A DNA stretch of 64,000 nucleotides from Scilla litardierei (Eukaryota; Streptophyta; Magnoliopsida; Asparagales; Asparagaceae), in assembly GCA_030789695.1 (NCBI GenBank), contig CM061142.1, positions 281,535,043 to 281,599,042 of the forward strand, given 5' to 3'. How positions within the stretch are numbered: the first letter of the stretch is position 1; each line of letters opens with the position of its first letter. A program made the translations under genes and the position numbers. Below the pieces are notes generated by a model. It made no database searches. It was not told where the DNA came from and worked only from the letters and a program-made list of their open reading frames with translations. Below, piece after piece: positions 11,745 through 23,945 of the stretch.

Positions 11745-12932
11745 ATGCTCATCACTCAGGAACAATTCAACAAGTTCGCTGAGAAGATTGAAAGTAGCCT
11801 GGTAGTGTTAGTCGTCACTATTCAATGAGATAGGAGTGCCCACAACCAGGAGGTGGGCGAGTTACTCAAGAAAGCAAGGGCCTAACGAGTAAGGACTCGA
11901 GCAACAAGAGAACTTGCAGCTGAATACCATTCCTCCATCTCAATAGAATGGAGAGATGGGGAATAACTGCCTCGCCTTTGGGCATAATGGAGGTTTAGGG
12001 CCCTCCAATAATGGGCGAACCACCCGCAGCATCTTTGGTCAGGAGATAGAGATAACCTCATCCAGTGTCACATCCAACCAAATCTTGTAGCTGGCACGAA
12101 GAGAAAGGAAAAGGAAACAAGCCCCAACCATTCTTCGAGCGCTACTCATAAGTGACAGGAGAGAAGATGTGCTCCACTCGTTCTTCCTGCCAACCGAAGG
12201 ACTCCTCTGAAGGATAACATCATGTCTGCCCCATTGCTCCCCAAATTCAAGATCCCAACCTCACATATGTATAACGGCACTGGAGACCCATGGGAGCACG
12301 TCTGCAGATATCAAAACGTGATGAAGCTTCACGGGGCCGATAAGCCATACCTCTACCGAGCCTTCCAAACCACGCTTACAAATGTGGCGGACGGCTGGTT
12401 TAATAGATTGCCCGATAATAGCATCGGGTCATTCGACGATTTTTCTGACCTTTTTTGCAGGCAGTTTATTGCAGGGAGACACCCGAAGTGCAAATCATCT
12501 CATCTCTTCACTCTGAAGCATGGTGAGAGAGAATCGATTTGCAACTTCATCAAGTGATTCAATGAAGAAAGACTGGAGGTTGATGATGTTCAAGACTCCA
12601 CTATCATCGTAGCCCTTACCCGAGCAGTTAGAAATAAGCACCTGCTGAGGTCCCTGTATGAATTCTCGTCGAGCAATCTCTGTGGAGCTGTTCAGTACGA
12701 CAGACCGATTCATGACTCAGAGGAAGCACTCGATGCTATAAAGAAACCCCTAAGCGTTGAGAAAAGCAAAGTGAGATGCACAACCCCGAGGAAACTCCCG
12801 ACAAGAACCTTGAGATCGACGACATAGAGACAAGAGTCCCTGAAGCAAGGAGCATCCTGCTAAAGATTCTTATGTCAGGACGAATGCTCCCAAGGCAGAA
12901 GTCATAACATATGCCCAACGAGAAGGACTCAT
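11745..12932 (+). pseudogene. Gag N-terminal and middle part, Tat-type gypsy
   Basis: The best frame, 12222-12557, contains the retrotransposon gag (PF03732-like) core: FKIPTSHMYNGTGDPWEHV, then RAFQTTLTNVADGWFNRLP and FCRQFIAGRHP. Matching sequence continues past an in-frame TGA at 12555-12557 (FNEERLEV...). The stretch before 12222 is interrupted by stops. It ends at 12932 where the Sirevirus inserted. The capsid fold is known of the family; this copy cannot make it. Confidence 0.8.
12928..12932 (+). other. Target-site duplication CTCAT, left copy
   Basis: CTCAT directly before TGTTGG; the same five bases follow the 3' LTR at 20786-20790. Confidence 0.9.
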
Positions 12933-14491
12933 TGTTGGTAGCAACGATCTATGAACTTCGAATTTGATGATAACAAACGTGTGTGAACATTTTAACATGT
13001 GTGTTAAGTGTTTTAGGAATGACGAACGTGTCAATAATTCACAGAAAGACTTGGTCAATGTGCAAAGGAGAAAAGGGGAGAACCTTGTTTGAATTGACTC
13101 ATATCTATTGGAGTTAAACCCAAATCCTACTCCATATCAATTCCAAACTTCATACTCATTGCAAATTCCCCTATCACTAGGATTCCATATAGATAATTAA
13201 TCCTAACCATTGATCTCTTCCCCTTGCCGAAAATCCGCTGCAAATCCCCTAGCATACCCTATATAAGTCCTCATCCAAGGCCAAGGCAAGGGGTCGACCA
13301 AAAATCCAAACACCATGGCACCAAATAGACAGAAGACCAAGCCGCGATTTTTCAAGTATCAAAACCTCAAAGAGCTGGGTGAAAATTAAAAAGCCAGAGG
13401 GGCCGCATTGTTTTTTCCACGAGCTGTGCGCAAATTTTTGAGGAAACAAAAAAAGAAACTATGGCATCTGAAATTTAGACAGAGGCTCTTCATCCAAAAA
13501 ATCCTAAACAGCCGCACCATACTCCCCCCTTTGAAAATCTCCTAGCCTCAGTCGCATGCATTAAAAATTAATACCCACAGCTGTCGATTTTTTCGGTGCT
13601 TTAAAAAATCCCAAAGGAGCAGTAGGACGAATTGTTTTGTCCTTTGCAAGTCTCAAAAATTCTCAAGAGCCGCACCTTTTATTTTCCTTTGCAAAATCCC
13701 ATGCACAGGCCGAACCAATTTCCTTTCTTTTTGAAAACAACAAAGCTGCCAAAGTTTTCTTTCCCAAGAACCAATCTTGACAAGCAGGCACACGATTTTT
13801 TCTTTGCAAATTCCACAAGCAGCTGCAAGTTCCAATTTGGGTGAAGGCAGCCATACGTTCCAATTTGGGTGAAGGTGCAACAAGTTCAAATTTGAGGTGA
13901 ACATCACAAGTTGCAATTTTTGGTGAAGGCTGCAAGTTTCAACCTTTGGTAGAGGGCGCAAGTTTCATCGAGAGGGAGGCCAAACTATTAAGGGGCCATC
14001 AGAGTTTACTACTTGGCAGAGCCGATCTGACCACGCGCTGAACGGCAAAGACACCAACGTAGTCCCAACTGAGCGAATTTAAACTTTATACTCTATTATA
14101 TTTATGATTGTGACGTTGTGATCTTTGTAGAACTATTTTAATATCTTTTTGGGGACTTGGCTAGTTGGGACTAGCCAAGAGAGAGCTTTACTAGGATTGT
14201 TATCGTTTGGCACTTTGGTGAGTGCAGGTACTGAGAGCCAGGTGAGTGTAGAGTTGGTGCTCTAGCTATAGGTTGTACCAGTTAACTTTAATAATCTAGA
14301 ATTCCTTTTGGGGATGGACGTAGGTCGTTGGGATGACCGAACCAGGGTATATCGCCTGTGCATGCTGTGACTGCTTTTCTATACTCTGTGTCTGATTGAT
14401 TGTGATATAACTGCCTGAGATTTTGTGTGGGTTGCACGAATATTTTTATAAGCCTATTCACCCCCCTTTAGGCTTAGATCCAGATCCAACA
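12933..14491 (+). repeat. 5' LTR (1559 bp) of the Sirevirus
   Basis: Begins TGTTGGTAGCAACGATC, ends GATCCAGATCCAACA. It contains a TATA box (13259-13267), internal iterations of AAGTTCCAATTTGGGTGAAGG (about 13826-13950) and the C-rich R-U5 stretch TTCACCCCCC near 14459. Open frames inside it (for example 13653-13961, minus) recur in the 3' LTR and show no domain; they are not genes. Confidence 0.93.
13259..13267 (+). promoter_or_regulatory. TATA box of the Sirevirus LTR
   Basis: CTATATAAG, conserved as TTATATAAG near 19555-19563 in the 3' LTR. Confidence 0.6.
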
Positions 14492-14506
14492 AGTGGTATC
14501 AGAGCC
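14492..14506 (+). other. Primer-binding site, initiator-Met tRNA type
   Basis: AGTGGTATCAGAGCC directly after the LTR end CCAACA. Confidence 0.88.
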
Positions 14507-14533
14507 AATTTAAAGGATCTAGCCTAGTTGACC

Positions 14534-16376
14534 ATGTCAATGAATATGTCTAATTCTACTTTTGCTGAGGGTCAGTCTATTTCTCGTCCCCTACGTTTAA
14601 CGGTGTTGATTTTGCTTATTAGAAAACTAGGATGAGGATATACTTAGCTACTGTCGATAATGATGTGTGGAGCATTGTAGAAAAATGCTATAAACATCCC
14701 ACTATTAAAATTGAAGATAATGAAATATTAAAACCAGAAGATAAGTGGGATTATCATGATAAGAAACATTTTTCTTTAAATAATAAAGATATGAATCTCT
14801 GATTTGTTCTTTAGATAAAGCGGAGTTTAACCGTATATCTCAATGTCAAACTGCGCATGAAATTTGGCATATTCTGGAGGTGACTCATGAAGGTACATCA
14901 CAGGTAAAGGAGTCCAGACTTGCACTGCTCAGCACTGAATATGAAAGCTTCCACATGCTTCCATCAGAGTCAATTAAGGAGATGTTTGTGAGATTCACAG
15001 ACATCGTCTACAAATCTACCTCTCTTGGAAAGCCGTACTCGAGTCTGGAGTTAATCAGAAAGATCTTAAGAGCACTGTCTAGCACCTTCCATCCCAAAAT
15101 CACAGCTATTCAGGAAGCTAGGGATTTGTCACAGATGAACGTGGAAGACCTGATAGGGAACCTGATCTCCTATGAGCTGGAGCAAAAAATCATGGGAGAA
15201 ATATGAAATCAAGACTTCAAAGGCACTAGCCCTTCAGGCTAAGGATGATGAAGATCGAGATGAAGAGGATGATTTTTTGGTGAGAAGCTTCAAGAAATAT
15301 ATCAGAACAGACAATGTGAGATCAGAGATGCTAAAAAGGTTTAATCGCTATAACAAGTTTAATTCTGTAAATAAATTTTCTGAGCAGACTACTACTGATC
15401 CGGTTATATGTTTTAAATATAAAAAGCATGGACACTTCATGAAGCAATGCCCTCAATCAAAGAACAACGCTGCGGATCAAATAGGGAAATCTCCAGTGCT
15501 AACATGGGATATGGACAGCGAGGATGAATCTCAAGAGGAAGTTATGCACTCCTTCGTTTGCCTGATGGGAGAACTCGATGAAGTACACACTTGCACCAAA
15601 GCTGAACTTATGACCATTTGTAAAGAAATGGAAAAGGAAATTCAACGCTTGGAATTAAATGTAGAGTTACTTGAATCCCATATAGAAAAGTTTAAATGTG
15701 CTAATTTTGAATTGCAATAAGGCAATTATAATATGTCATTAAAAGTTGATGAAATAAAAGAAAAGCCTGTTGCATGTAACTCTACTATTTGCTCTTTGAA
15801 AAAGGAAAAATCTAGTATGCATGCTGAAACTGAATGCCTTAATTATCTACTTCGCTTAAAGATATTAGCATGTTTAAAAAAAATATGATTAAGCTAGAAG
15901 TTGAAAATGAATCGCTAAATGAGAAGATCTGCATGCTAATCAATGAAAACAAAGAGCTTTACAAGAAGATGGTTAATCTGAAAAAGAGTGAGGAAGAGAA
16001 CAAAAAGGCCTTTATTAGTAAATGTACCATGCTTGTTAATGAGAACATGTTCTTAAAATCTAAAATATTTGATCTTGAATTGTCTATTAAAACATTTGGT
16101 GTTGGAAAGAATTCATTAGACATAATTCTAGGAAATCAGATACATGGAAATAATAGGCATGGTTTGGGCTATGTAAATAGAATTGATGAAAGAACTACAA
16201 TTAATAGAAAGTATCAAAAAGAAACTGGTGTTGGAAGAGGTATGTTTGCTAAATGTTATACATGTGGTGGTGTTGGTCATGCTTATTATAATTGCAAGTA
16301 TAGGAACACCAACATTAAATTCAAGCAAATTTGGGTTCCAAAAAGTAAAGTGACTAACACCAGTGGACCTATTTAG
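14534..16376 (+). pseudogene. Gag of the Sirevirus, two zinc knuckles
   Basis: Starts at the first ATG after the PBS (MSMNMSNSTFAEG). Frames break at about 14600, 14800, 15190 and 15720. 14880-15206 holds the UBN2-like core (MFVRFTDIVYKSTSLGK). 15172-15720 holds a first knuckle, CFKYKKHGHFMKQC, where the second cysteine of CX2CX4HX4C is tyrosine. A coiled-coil-rich part follows, then an intact second knuckle CYTCGGVGHAYYNC near 16255-16296. Long coiled-coil gag is typical of Sireviruses. The frame ends at TAG 16374-16376; protease continues in the same frame after this and one more TAG. Confidence 0.85.
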
Positions 16377-16416
16377 ATTCCTAGGTCACACATATCATGT
16401 TCTTCCTATGTGTAGG

Positions 16417-16637
16417 TACATGACACGGCTAAGGGACAACAGTGTGAGTGGTACTTAGACTCTGGCTGCTCAAGACACATGACATGTGACAGCGAAAAGT
16501 TCCTTAGCCTTGTAAAGTGTGAAGGAGGAAGTGTTATTTTAGGGGACAATAGAAAATGCAAAGTAATTGGTAAAGGTGTTGTAGGTAATGACACCTTTCA
16601 GCTTTCAGACGTCCTATGGGTTGACAAGTTTAAATGA
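16417..16637 (+). pseudogene. Aspartic protease of copia pol
   Basis: WYLDSGCSRHMT near 16449-16484 is the copia protease active-site motif D-S-G. Downstream LGDNRKCKVIGKG is also typical. The frame ends at a TGA at 16635-16637, after which homology resumes in another frame. The enzyme would release gag and pol products inside the particle. Confidence 0.8.
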
Positions 16638-16914
16638 AATCTCATCTCTAGTAGTCATCTGTGACAAATGTATGAAAGTAGAATTTGATGCTCAATTTTG
16701 TAGAATTATGGATGGTTCCACAGGTGACATTATTATTACAGCTAATAGAAGAGATAATGTGTATACTCTTATGACTGAAGAACTGAATGTTTCTAAATGC
16801 TTGCTTGTAGGTGAAGAAGAGGCTACACTATGGCATAGACGACTAGCACATGCAAGCATGGGATTGTTAAAGAAATTGGAACATAAAAATCTGGTAAGAA
16901 GACTACCGAATTAG
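16588..16914 (+). pseudogene. GAG-pre-integrase domain of copia pol
   Basis: LWHRRLAHASMGLLKKL near 16830-16880 matches the conserved LWHRRLGH motif that precedes copia integrase and holds the first histidine of its HHCC zinc site. The frame ends at TAG 16912-16914; the downstream CVACTKGKQTK reads on after the stop. Confidence 0.8.
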
Positions 16915-17009
16915 TCATACAAAAATGGTAAGTTGTGCGTGGCATGCACGAAAGGTAAGCAAACTAAACCTACAGTTTTAGCATTAATGAAGTTACCACC
17001 ACACGCATT

Positions 17010-17995
17010 TTGGAATTAGTGCACATGGATTTATTTGGTCCCACATATATTGCTAGCATAGGAGGTAAAAAGTATTGTTTAGTATTGTTTGATGATTACT
17101 CTAGATACACATGGGTTTACTTCCTAGCCAACAATTCAGACTCATTTAATAATTTTCAAAACTTTTACATACAAGTTTCTAATGAGAAACATTCTTCCAT
17201 TATAAAAATTAGAAGCGATCATGGAGGTGAGTTTGAAAATGCCATGTTTGAAATTTTTTGTCTTGAAAAAGGAATCTTACATGAATTCTCTTCTCCTAGA
17301 ACACCTCAACAAAATGGTGTGGTCGAAAGAAAGAATCGTACATTAAAAGAGATGGCTAGGAGTATGCTAAATGAATATAGTTTGCATATGTCTTTTTGGG
17401 CCGAGGCCATTAATACTGCATGTCATGTGTGCAATAGAGTTATGCTTCGACATTTTTAAAAAAAAACTGCTTATGAATTATGGCATGGTAACACTCCGAA
17501 TATTTCTTACGTTAGAGTTTTTGGATGCAGGTGTTATATATTAAATACAGGAGATCAACTTGGCACATTTGAATCCAAATCAGATGAAGGAGTGTTCGTG
17601 GGCTATTCAGCGAGGAACAGAGCATACATGATTTACAATAAATGCACTCTCACTATTATTGAATCTATACATGTTAAATTTGATGAATCTGATATACTTC
17701 CTTTGGTTTGCAGGGATAACGAAGGAGAGAAAAATGAAGAACAACAAAGAATTCCAAGGACTTGAGAAGCAACCTGAAAGACAAGAGGAAACTAAAATTG
17801 GCACATCAAAAATACAAGAAGAAGCAATTAACAGAGGAGAAATGAGGTTCAATCCAAACCACCAATCAGACTTGATTATAGGTGAACCGACGGCAGGTAT
17901 ACGCACTCATCCTCGTTTAGAAATCTTTGCGCTCTATGTTTTATGGTGATTTTATTTCTGAAATAGAGCCTGATATTATTGATAAAACTTAGAAC
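17010..17995 (+). pseudogene. Integrase core and C-terminal linker of copia pol, cut before RT
   Basis: The longest frame is 17010-17459. Catalytic acidic residues are visible: D in HMDLFGP, D in IRSDHGGEF and E in PQQNGVVERKNR. After a frame break at an A-run (17457-17466), the C-terminal region reads on (VRVFGCRCYI, KSDEGVFVGYS), then GEPTAGIRT and the linker. Homology stops near 17990, before any RT motif. Integrase joins the DNA copy to the host chromosome. Confidence 0.85.
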
Positions 17996-19229
17996 GAGAT
18001 TTCATGCTTTCATGTGTGCATGAACTTTTCCTTGTTTGTGTGCTAGTAGTTGCATTGTTTTATGTACATGATTTTTCTTTGTTTGTGTGCATGTTTGTGC
18101 TTTAGTTCTTTATAAAAACAAAAAAACTGAAAACTACACAAAAAAAATTGGTGCTTAAATGTGTATCTCTCTTTTTGATTCATTAAAAAGTATGCATGAA
18201 TGATTTTCATATCTATGTAGAAATTGGTGTATTATTGCTTTTGCTACATGCGCATGTTCATCTTTCTAAATAATCATGGCATGTCCAATGAATGAAAATA
18301 ACTTGATTTCTACACCTACTATTTCACTTACACATGTATTATTATTGGTGCACATTTGGAGATATCGTTTATGAAGTATGGAAAGTGAATGTAGGAGGAA
18401 AACATAACTGAAAATCTAGGGATATGATATACCTTGCCATGGATAAAAATTGAGCATTAAAAAGGATGATACTACAAGTATAAAAATGAAAAAGAAGGTT
18501 AATTGCTTCGTATGAAAAATGGATACAATCCTTGGCAATTGTATTACCCACGAGTATCTAACATAAGCTTTATGGGTAAACTTTAGCGTTGGTGCATTTA
18601 CTCGTCAAGCAATGCCACCCCCACATCTAAGAGTACATATAGGCTATGTCTTGGGGTGTGGCATTTTGAACTCATTTTTATGAGATGGTGAAAATCAATC
18701 CTAGGTGATAGCACGTTATATGGAAAATGAGGATTGGTTTTGGTTGACTTTCCTAAATGATTCTCCTTACGTGCTTCTATTCTAATCATCACACTTACAC
18801 GTTGGTGTTGAATTCTTCGTTGTTTAAATTCATTGGATTATGACTTGATTATTCAATGATAGTATGCATGTAAGTTTTGGTATTGGCTTACAATACTCTT
18901 TTTTGCATGCTATATGTTATTGACTTCATGTTTCAACTTTTGACGATAACAAAGGAGGAGAAAACTTTCGGAAAGATTTGATATTCGGCACTACTTGGTA
19001 TGATTGTGGCACTTGGTAGCATGTGAATTGGTATTTGATAATAATGCTCATGAAAATATGAATGTTTGATTAAGGGGGACCATGAATATAGGGGGAATGC
19101 ATATTGTTAAACTTTGCACATCATTGTTTGCACATCATTATATATCATTACATGTCACCCTCTATCGCCACATTTTCACTCATAAATTTGGAAACTTATT
19201 GCTCAAATCTTATACCTAGTTTGTCATCA
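17996..19229 (+). other. Non-coding 3' region of the Sirevirus
   Basis: About 1.2 kb with no open frame of note and T/G-rich words such as TTGTTTGTGTGCATG. Sireviruses normally carry a long untranslated stretch here. The deletion that removed RT and RNase H has its right edge at or near 17996. Confidence 0.6.
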
Positions 19230-19244
19230 TCAAAATGGGGAGAT
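19230..19244 (+). other. Polypurine tract
   Basis: TCAAAATGGGGAGAT lies directly before the 3' LTR start TGTTGG and after TTTGTCATCA, the Sirevirus PPT signature. Confidence 0.85.
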
Positions 19245-20785
19245 TGTTGGTAGCAACGATCTATGAACTTCGTGTTTGATGATAACAAACGTGTGTGAAT
19301 GTTTTATCAGGAATGGCGAACATGTGAGTAATTCACAGAGAGACTTGGTCAATGTGCAACGGAGAAAAGGGGAGAACCTTGTTTGAATTGACTCATACCT
19401 ATTGGAGTCAAACCCAAATCCTACTCCCTATTAATTCCAAACTTCATACTCATTGCAAATTCCCCCTATCACTACGATTCCTTATAGCCTAGTTAATCCT
19501 AGCCATTGATCTCTTTCCCTTGCCACAAATCTGCCGCAAATCCCCTAGCATACCTTATATAAGTCCTCATCTAAGGCCAAGGCAAGGGGTCAGCCAAAAA
19601 TCCAAACACCATAGCACGAAATAGACAGAAGACCAAGCGCAATTTTTCAAGCATCAAACCTCAAAGAGCTGGGCGAAAATTAAAAAGCCAGAGGGGCCAC
19701 ATTTTTTTTCCACGAGCTGTGCGCACTTTTTTAAGGAAACAAAAAAAGAAACTAGGGCAGCCACAATTTAGAGAGAGGGTCTTCATCCAAAAAAAATCCC
19801 AAACAGCCGCACCATACTCCCACCTTTGACATTCTCCAAGCCTCAGTCACATGCATTAAAAATTAATACCCCCAGTTGTCGATTTTTTTTGGTGCTTTGA
19901 AAAATCCCAAAGGAGCAGCAGGCAGAATTGTTTTGTCCTTTGCAAGTCTCAAAAATTCTCAAGGGCAGCACCTTTTATTTTCCTTTGCAAAATCCCATGC
20001 ACAGGCCGAACCAATTTCCTTTCTTTTGAAAACAACAAAGCTGCCGAAGTTTTCTTTCCCAAGAACCAATCTTGACAAGCAGGCACATGATTTTTTCTTT
20101 GCAAATCCCACAAGCAACAGTAAATTCCAATTTGGGTGAAGGCAGCAACAAGTTCCAATTTGGGTGAAGGAGCCGCAAGTTCAAATTTGAGGTGAACATC
20201 GCAAGTTGCAATTTTTGGTGAAGGCTGCAAGTTTCAACCTTTGGTGGATGGCGCAAGTTTCATCGAGAGGGAGGCCAAATTATTGAGGGGCCATCTGAGT
20301 TTACTACTTGGCAGAGCTGATCTGACCATGCACTGAACGACATAGACACCAACGCCATCACAACTGAGCGACTCTAAACTTTATACTCTATTATATTTGT
20401 TTGTGACGTTGTGATCTTTGTAGAACTATTTTAATATCTTTTTGGGGACTTGGCTAGTTGGGACTAGCCAAGAGAGAGCTTTACTAGGATTGTTATCGTT
20501 TGGCACTTTGGTGAGTGTAGGAACTGAGAGCTAGGTGAGTGTAGAGTTGGTGCTCTAGCTACAGGTTGTACCAGTTAACTTTAATAATCTAGTATTGCTT
20601 TTGGGGCTGGACGTAGATCATTGGGATGACCGAACTAGGGTATATCGCCTGTGCATGCTGTGGCTGTTTTTCTATACTCTTTGTCTGATTGATTGTGATA
20701 TTACTGCCTGAAATTTCGTGTGGGTTGCACGAATATTTTTATAAGCCTATTCACCCTACCTCTAGGCTTAGATCCAGATCCAACA
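19245..20785 (+). repeat. 3' LTR (1541 bp) of the Sirevirus
   Basis: Same ends as 12933-14491. Differences include a short deletion near 19300 (one of the repeated TTTTAACATGTGTG words) and scattered substitutions. Confidence 0.93.
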
Positions 20786-20998
20786 CTCATCAATGAGCCT
20801 ATCAAGAAGAACAAGTACAAAAATAGCGATGAACTCAAATTCTACATGTATCACAATGATCATGGGCATGACACCGATGATTGCTGGACCCTCAAGAAGG
20901 TGATTGACGCACTAATCAAACGGGGTCATCCAAAGAAATCGGATGATGACCAGAAAAATAAGAAGGGACCACAAAGCAGAAAGGCAAGGGGCCAATGA
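20786..20998 (+). pseudogene. Gag C-terminal part of the split Tat element
   Basis: Begins with the right copy of CTCAT and reads LINEPIKKNKYKNSDELKF, then YHNDHGHDTDDCWTLKK and ALIKRG. The HxDHGHDTxxC..LK..I..LI.RG pattern is the usual C-terminal signature of Tat/Retand gag. It joins in frame to the part ending at 12932 and stops at TGA 20996-20998. Confidence 0.85.
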
Positions 20999-21314
20999 TC
21001 GGGTCGCCAGTCACCAAGGTGGTTGATTAGAGAGCTTCTGATTAAAGATGGAATAAAAGCCAGGCGGGAATGACTCCAAGCGGAATAAAAACGCCTATTA
21101 CGCAATTTATCGTTGTCAGTTTTCTAAATTAATAAAGTCTGTTTTCATTCAAAATACATTTTTCTCAACGTGCCATTTATGAGAATTGTTCCATCTAGTA
21201 TTTAATTAATATACGACAAGAGTACAACTCACAAGCATATAATCCTTAGAGGCAATCTAGATGGGCCTCGCTCATTTCAATTCATGTTGTCTTGATGAAA
21301 AGAACTTGGAGAAA
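20999..21314 (+). other. Spacer after Tat gag
   Basis: About 300 bases without coding capacity or recognisable pol. In a complete Tat element the polyprotein would start here. Confidence 0.45.
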
Positions 21315-22514
21315 ACTTGCTCGTCAGCTATAAGCCGATGGGCCACCCCCTCTCAATTGAACGACCTTATTTAGTCGTCGGCTGTAAGATTAAGGGGCCT
21401 TGCCCCTCGCTACCGAATGACCCAACTTCGTCGTCAGCCGTAAGCCGATGGGCCATCCCCTTGCAACTGAACGGCCCTACTTAATCGTCAGTTGTAAGAT
21501 GAAGGGGCCATGCCCCTTACTATCGAATGACCCAACTTCTTCATCAGCCGTAAGCCAAGGGGCTATTTCCTCGCAACTGAACGACGCTACTCAGTCATCG
21601 GTCGTAAGACAAAGGGGCCATTCCACTCGCTACCAAACGACCCAACTTCTTCGTCAGCCGTAAGTCGAGGGTCACTCCTCGCAACTGAACGACGCAACTC
21701 AGTCGTCAGTCGTAAGATGAATGGCCCATGGCCCTCGCTACCAAACGACCCAACTTTGTCGTCATCTGTAAGCTGAGTTGCCACCCCACACAACTGAACG
21801 ACCGGACTTAGTCGTCGACCGTAAGACGAAGGGGCTATGTCCATCGCTACCAACCGACCCAACTTCGTTGTCAGCCATAAGCTGAGGGGCCACCCACTCG
21901 TAACTAAACGACTCTACTCAGTCGTCTGCTGTAAGAGGAAGGGGTCATGTCCCTCGCTACCGAACGACCCTACTTAGTTGGCTGGGCCATGACCCTCGCT
22001 ACCGAATGACCCAATTTTTTCATCAGCCGTAAGCCAAGGGGCCACCCCCTCGCTACTGAATACCGCTACTCAGTCGTCAGCCATAAGACGAAGGGGCCAT
22101 GCCCTTCGTTACCGATTGACCCAACTTAGTTATCGGCTATAAGATGAAGGGGCCATGCCCCTCGCTACCGAATGACCCAACTTCGTCGTTAGTTGTAAGC
22201 CAAGGGGCTACACCCTCACATCGAAACGATGCAACTTCATCGTCAGTCGTAAGCTGAGGGGCCATCCCCTCATAACTAAACGACCATACTTAGTCAATGA
22301 ATGTAAGATGAAGGGGCCATGCCCCTCGCTACCGAATGACGCTAGATAGTCGTCAGCCATAAGACAAAGGAGCCATGCCCCTCGCTACTGAACGACCCAA
22401 CCTCATCGTCGGTCGTAAGATGAAAGGGCCATGCCCCTCACCATCGAACGATGCTACTTGCTCGTTAGCCGTAAGTTGAGGGGCCATCCCCTCGTAACTG
22501 AAAAACCCTACTTG
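21315..22514 (+). repeat. Dimeric minisatellite (54 + 56 bp) in the Tat 3' region
   Basis: Half-units alternate between TCGTCAGCCGTAAGCCGAGG and TCGTCGGTCGTAAGACGAAG contexts. Landmarks at 21321, 21375, 21431, 21485, 21541, 21595 and 21651 give alternating spacings of 54 and 56 bases, a period near 110. About eleven dimers, degenerating rightwards. Tandem repeats in the 3' untranslated region are known for Tat/Ogre elements and can seed satellites. It ends where the copia fragment begins. Confidence 0.85.
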
Positions 22515-23945
22515 TCATATGTGTTTGGTACGGGAGTGGTGTACCGGATTCTTAGAAAGACAAATAGCACTTTGAATATCAACCATGATAGGGCAAGTAT
22601 CACAATTGACACCATAGTCACTAAGAGTGTGTCTCATCCAAAGAACTTGTGCACTTGCAAGACCCGCGACAATATATTCTGCTTCAATCGTGGACAATGA
22701 CACCGAATTCTGTTTCTTAGAAAACCAAGAAACTAAGGAATTTCCTAAGAAATGACATGTGCCACTAGTACTTTTCCTGTCGGACTTGCATCCGACAAAG
22801 TCGGCATCACTATATGAGATTAACTCATATGTGCTAGACTTAGGGTAAAGTAACCCATAATCTAGAGATTGATTGAGATAATGAAATATTCGTTTAACCG
22901 AAATCAAGTGTGACTCCTTAGGTCTTGCTTGATATCTAGCACAAATACATACGGAAAACATGATATCGGGCCTACTAGCGGTTAAGTAAAGTAAGCTACC
23001 GATCATACCTCGATATAGACGAACGTCTACATCTTTTCCGCTTTCATCCTTGTGTAGATGAGTAGTAGTACTCATGTGAGTCCTTTTGCTCGAAGATGAT
23101 TCCATCCCGAATCGCTTAATAAGCTCCCCTGTGTACTTTGTCTGATGTATGAAAGTTCCATTCTCCATTTGTCGAATTTGCAATCCAAGAAAGTAGGTGA
23201 GCTCTCCCATGTGGCTCATCTCAAACTCATCCTTCATAGACTTGGAAAATTCTTGACAAAGAGTAAAGTTAGTAGAACCGAAAATAATATCGTCTATATA
23301 AACTTGAATCAAAAGAATGTCATTTTCATAATCTTTAATGAAGAGTGTAGAATCAACTTCTCCCATTTTAAAACCTAAATTCAAAAGAAAGGTCTTAAGA
23401 CGATCATACCAAGCTCTAGGAGCTTGTCTCAATCCATACAACGCTTTCTTAAGTTTGAAAACATGGTTTGGAAATTTTTCATGAATAAAACCGGGAGGTT
23501 GAGAAACATAGACTTCTTCATTGACAAACCCATTTAAAAATGCACTTTTAACATCCATTTGAAATAATTTAAAATTCTTATGTGATGCAAAAGATAAAAT
23601 CAACCTAATAGCTTCTAATCTAGCTACGGGGGCAAAGGATTCTTCGAAATCAATACATTCCTCTTGCCGGTAGCCTTGAGCTACTAACCTTGCTTTGTTC
23701 CATGTGATTACCTCGTTTTCATCCGTCTTGTTCTTGAAGATCCATTTGGTCCCAATAACTTGGTGACCACTTGGAAGAGGTACAAGTTTCCAAACTTCGG
23801 TTCTCTCGAATTGCGCTAGTTCTTCTCCCATTGCCACTATCCAAGAGCTATCCTCACAAGCTTCTTGAATGTTCTTTGGCACAATGGTAGAGACGAATGC
23901 GCAATGGGAGACTTCTTCAATTCTTGATCTCGTTCGAACACCCAC
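22515..23945 (-). CDS. Reverse transcriptase-RNase H of a copia (Sirevirus-type) fragment, open frame, no LTRs
   Basis: 476 codons without a stop. From the N-terminus: the linker [13 protein letters not shown] start [49 protein letters not shown], the catalytic motif YIDDIIFGS and LTYFLGLQI; then RNase H with [17 protein letters not shown] and [10 protein letters not shown]. It runs off the conserved HHSRTKHI motif at 22515 without reaching the RNase H end or an LTR. RT makes the DNA copy of the element RNA. The frame is intact but truncated at both element ends, so it is a gene fragment. It is far better preserved than its neighbours. Confidence 0.85.
   Translation of the reverse strand: MGVRTRSRIEEVSHCAFVSTIVPKNIQEACEDSSWIVAMGEELAQFERTEVWKLVPLPSGHQVIGTKWIFKNKTDENEVITWNKARLVAQGYRQEECIDFEESFAPVARLEAIRLILSFASHKNFKLFQMDVKSAFLNGFVNEEVYVSQPPGFIHEKFPNHVFKLKKALYGLRQAPRAWYDRLKTFLLNLGFKMGEVDSTLFIKDYENDILLIQVYIDDIIFGSTNFTLCQEFSKSMKDEFEMSHMGELTYFLGLQIRQMENGTFIHQTKYTGELIKRFGMESSSSKRTHMSTTTHLHKDESGKDVDVRLYRGMIGSLLYLTASRPDIMFSVCICARYQARPKESHLISVKRIFHYLNQSLDYGLLYPKSSTYELISYSDADFVGCKSDRKSTSGTCHFLGNSLVSWFSKKQNSVSLSTIEAEYIVAGLASAQVLWMRHTLSDYGVNCDTCPIMVDIQSAICLSKNPVHHSRTKHI

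Larger units (their letters stand above)
12933..20785 (+). mobile_element. Sirevirus-like Ty1/copia element, both LTRs, RT missing
   Basis: 5' LTR 12933-14491, PBS, gag, protease, GAG-pre-integrase, integrase, non-coding 3' region, PPT, 3' LTR 19245-20785 and a 5-bp CTCAT duplication. Reverse transcriptase and RNase H are absent: homology stops just after the integrase C-terminal linker near 17990. The coding part also has frameshifts and stops. The two LTRs differ by scattered substitutions and short indels, so the insertion is moderately old. It inserted into the gag of a Tat element. Confidence 0.92.
11040..22514 (+). mobile_element. Tat-type Ty3/gypsy remnant, split by a younger Sirevirus
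   Basis: Composite of two pieces: 11040-12932 (LTR end, PBS, first part of gag) and 20786-22514 (end of gag, short spacer, minisatellite). The pieces are contiguous in frame once the intervening element and one CTCAT copy are discounted. No protease, RT, RNase H or integrase follows gag, so it is a gag-only derivative or has lost pol by deletion. The right part is cut by a copia fragment. Confidence 0.75.

Noticed and set aside
13632..13961. Open frames of about 100 codons in the LTR
   Set aside because: The same frames recur in the 3' LTR and overlap on both strands; they arise from internal iterations of the LTR.
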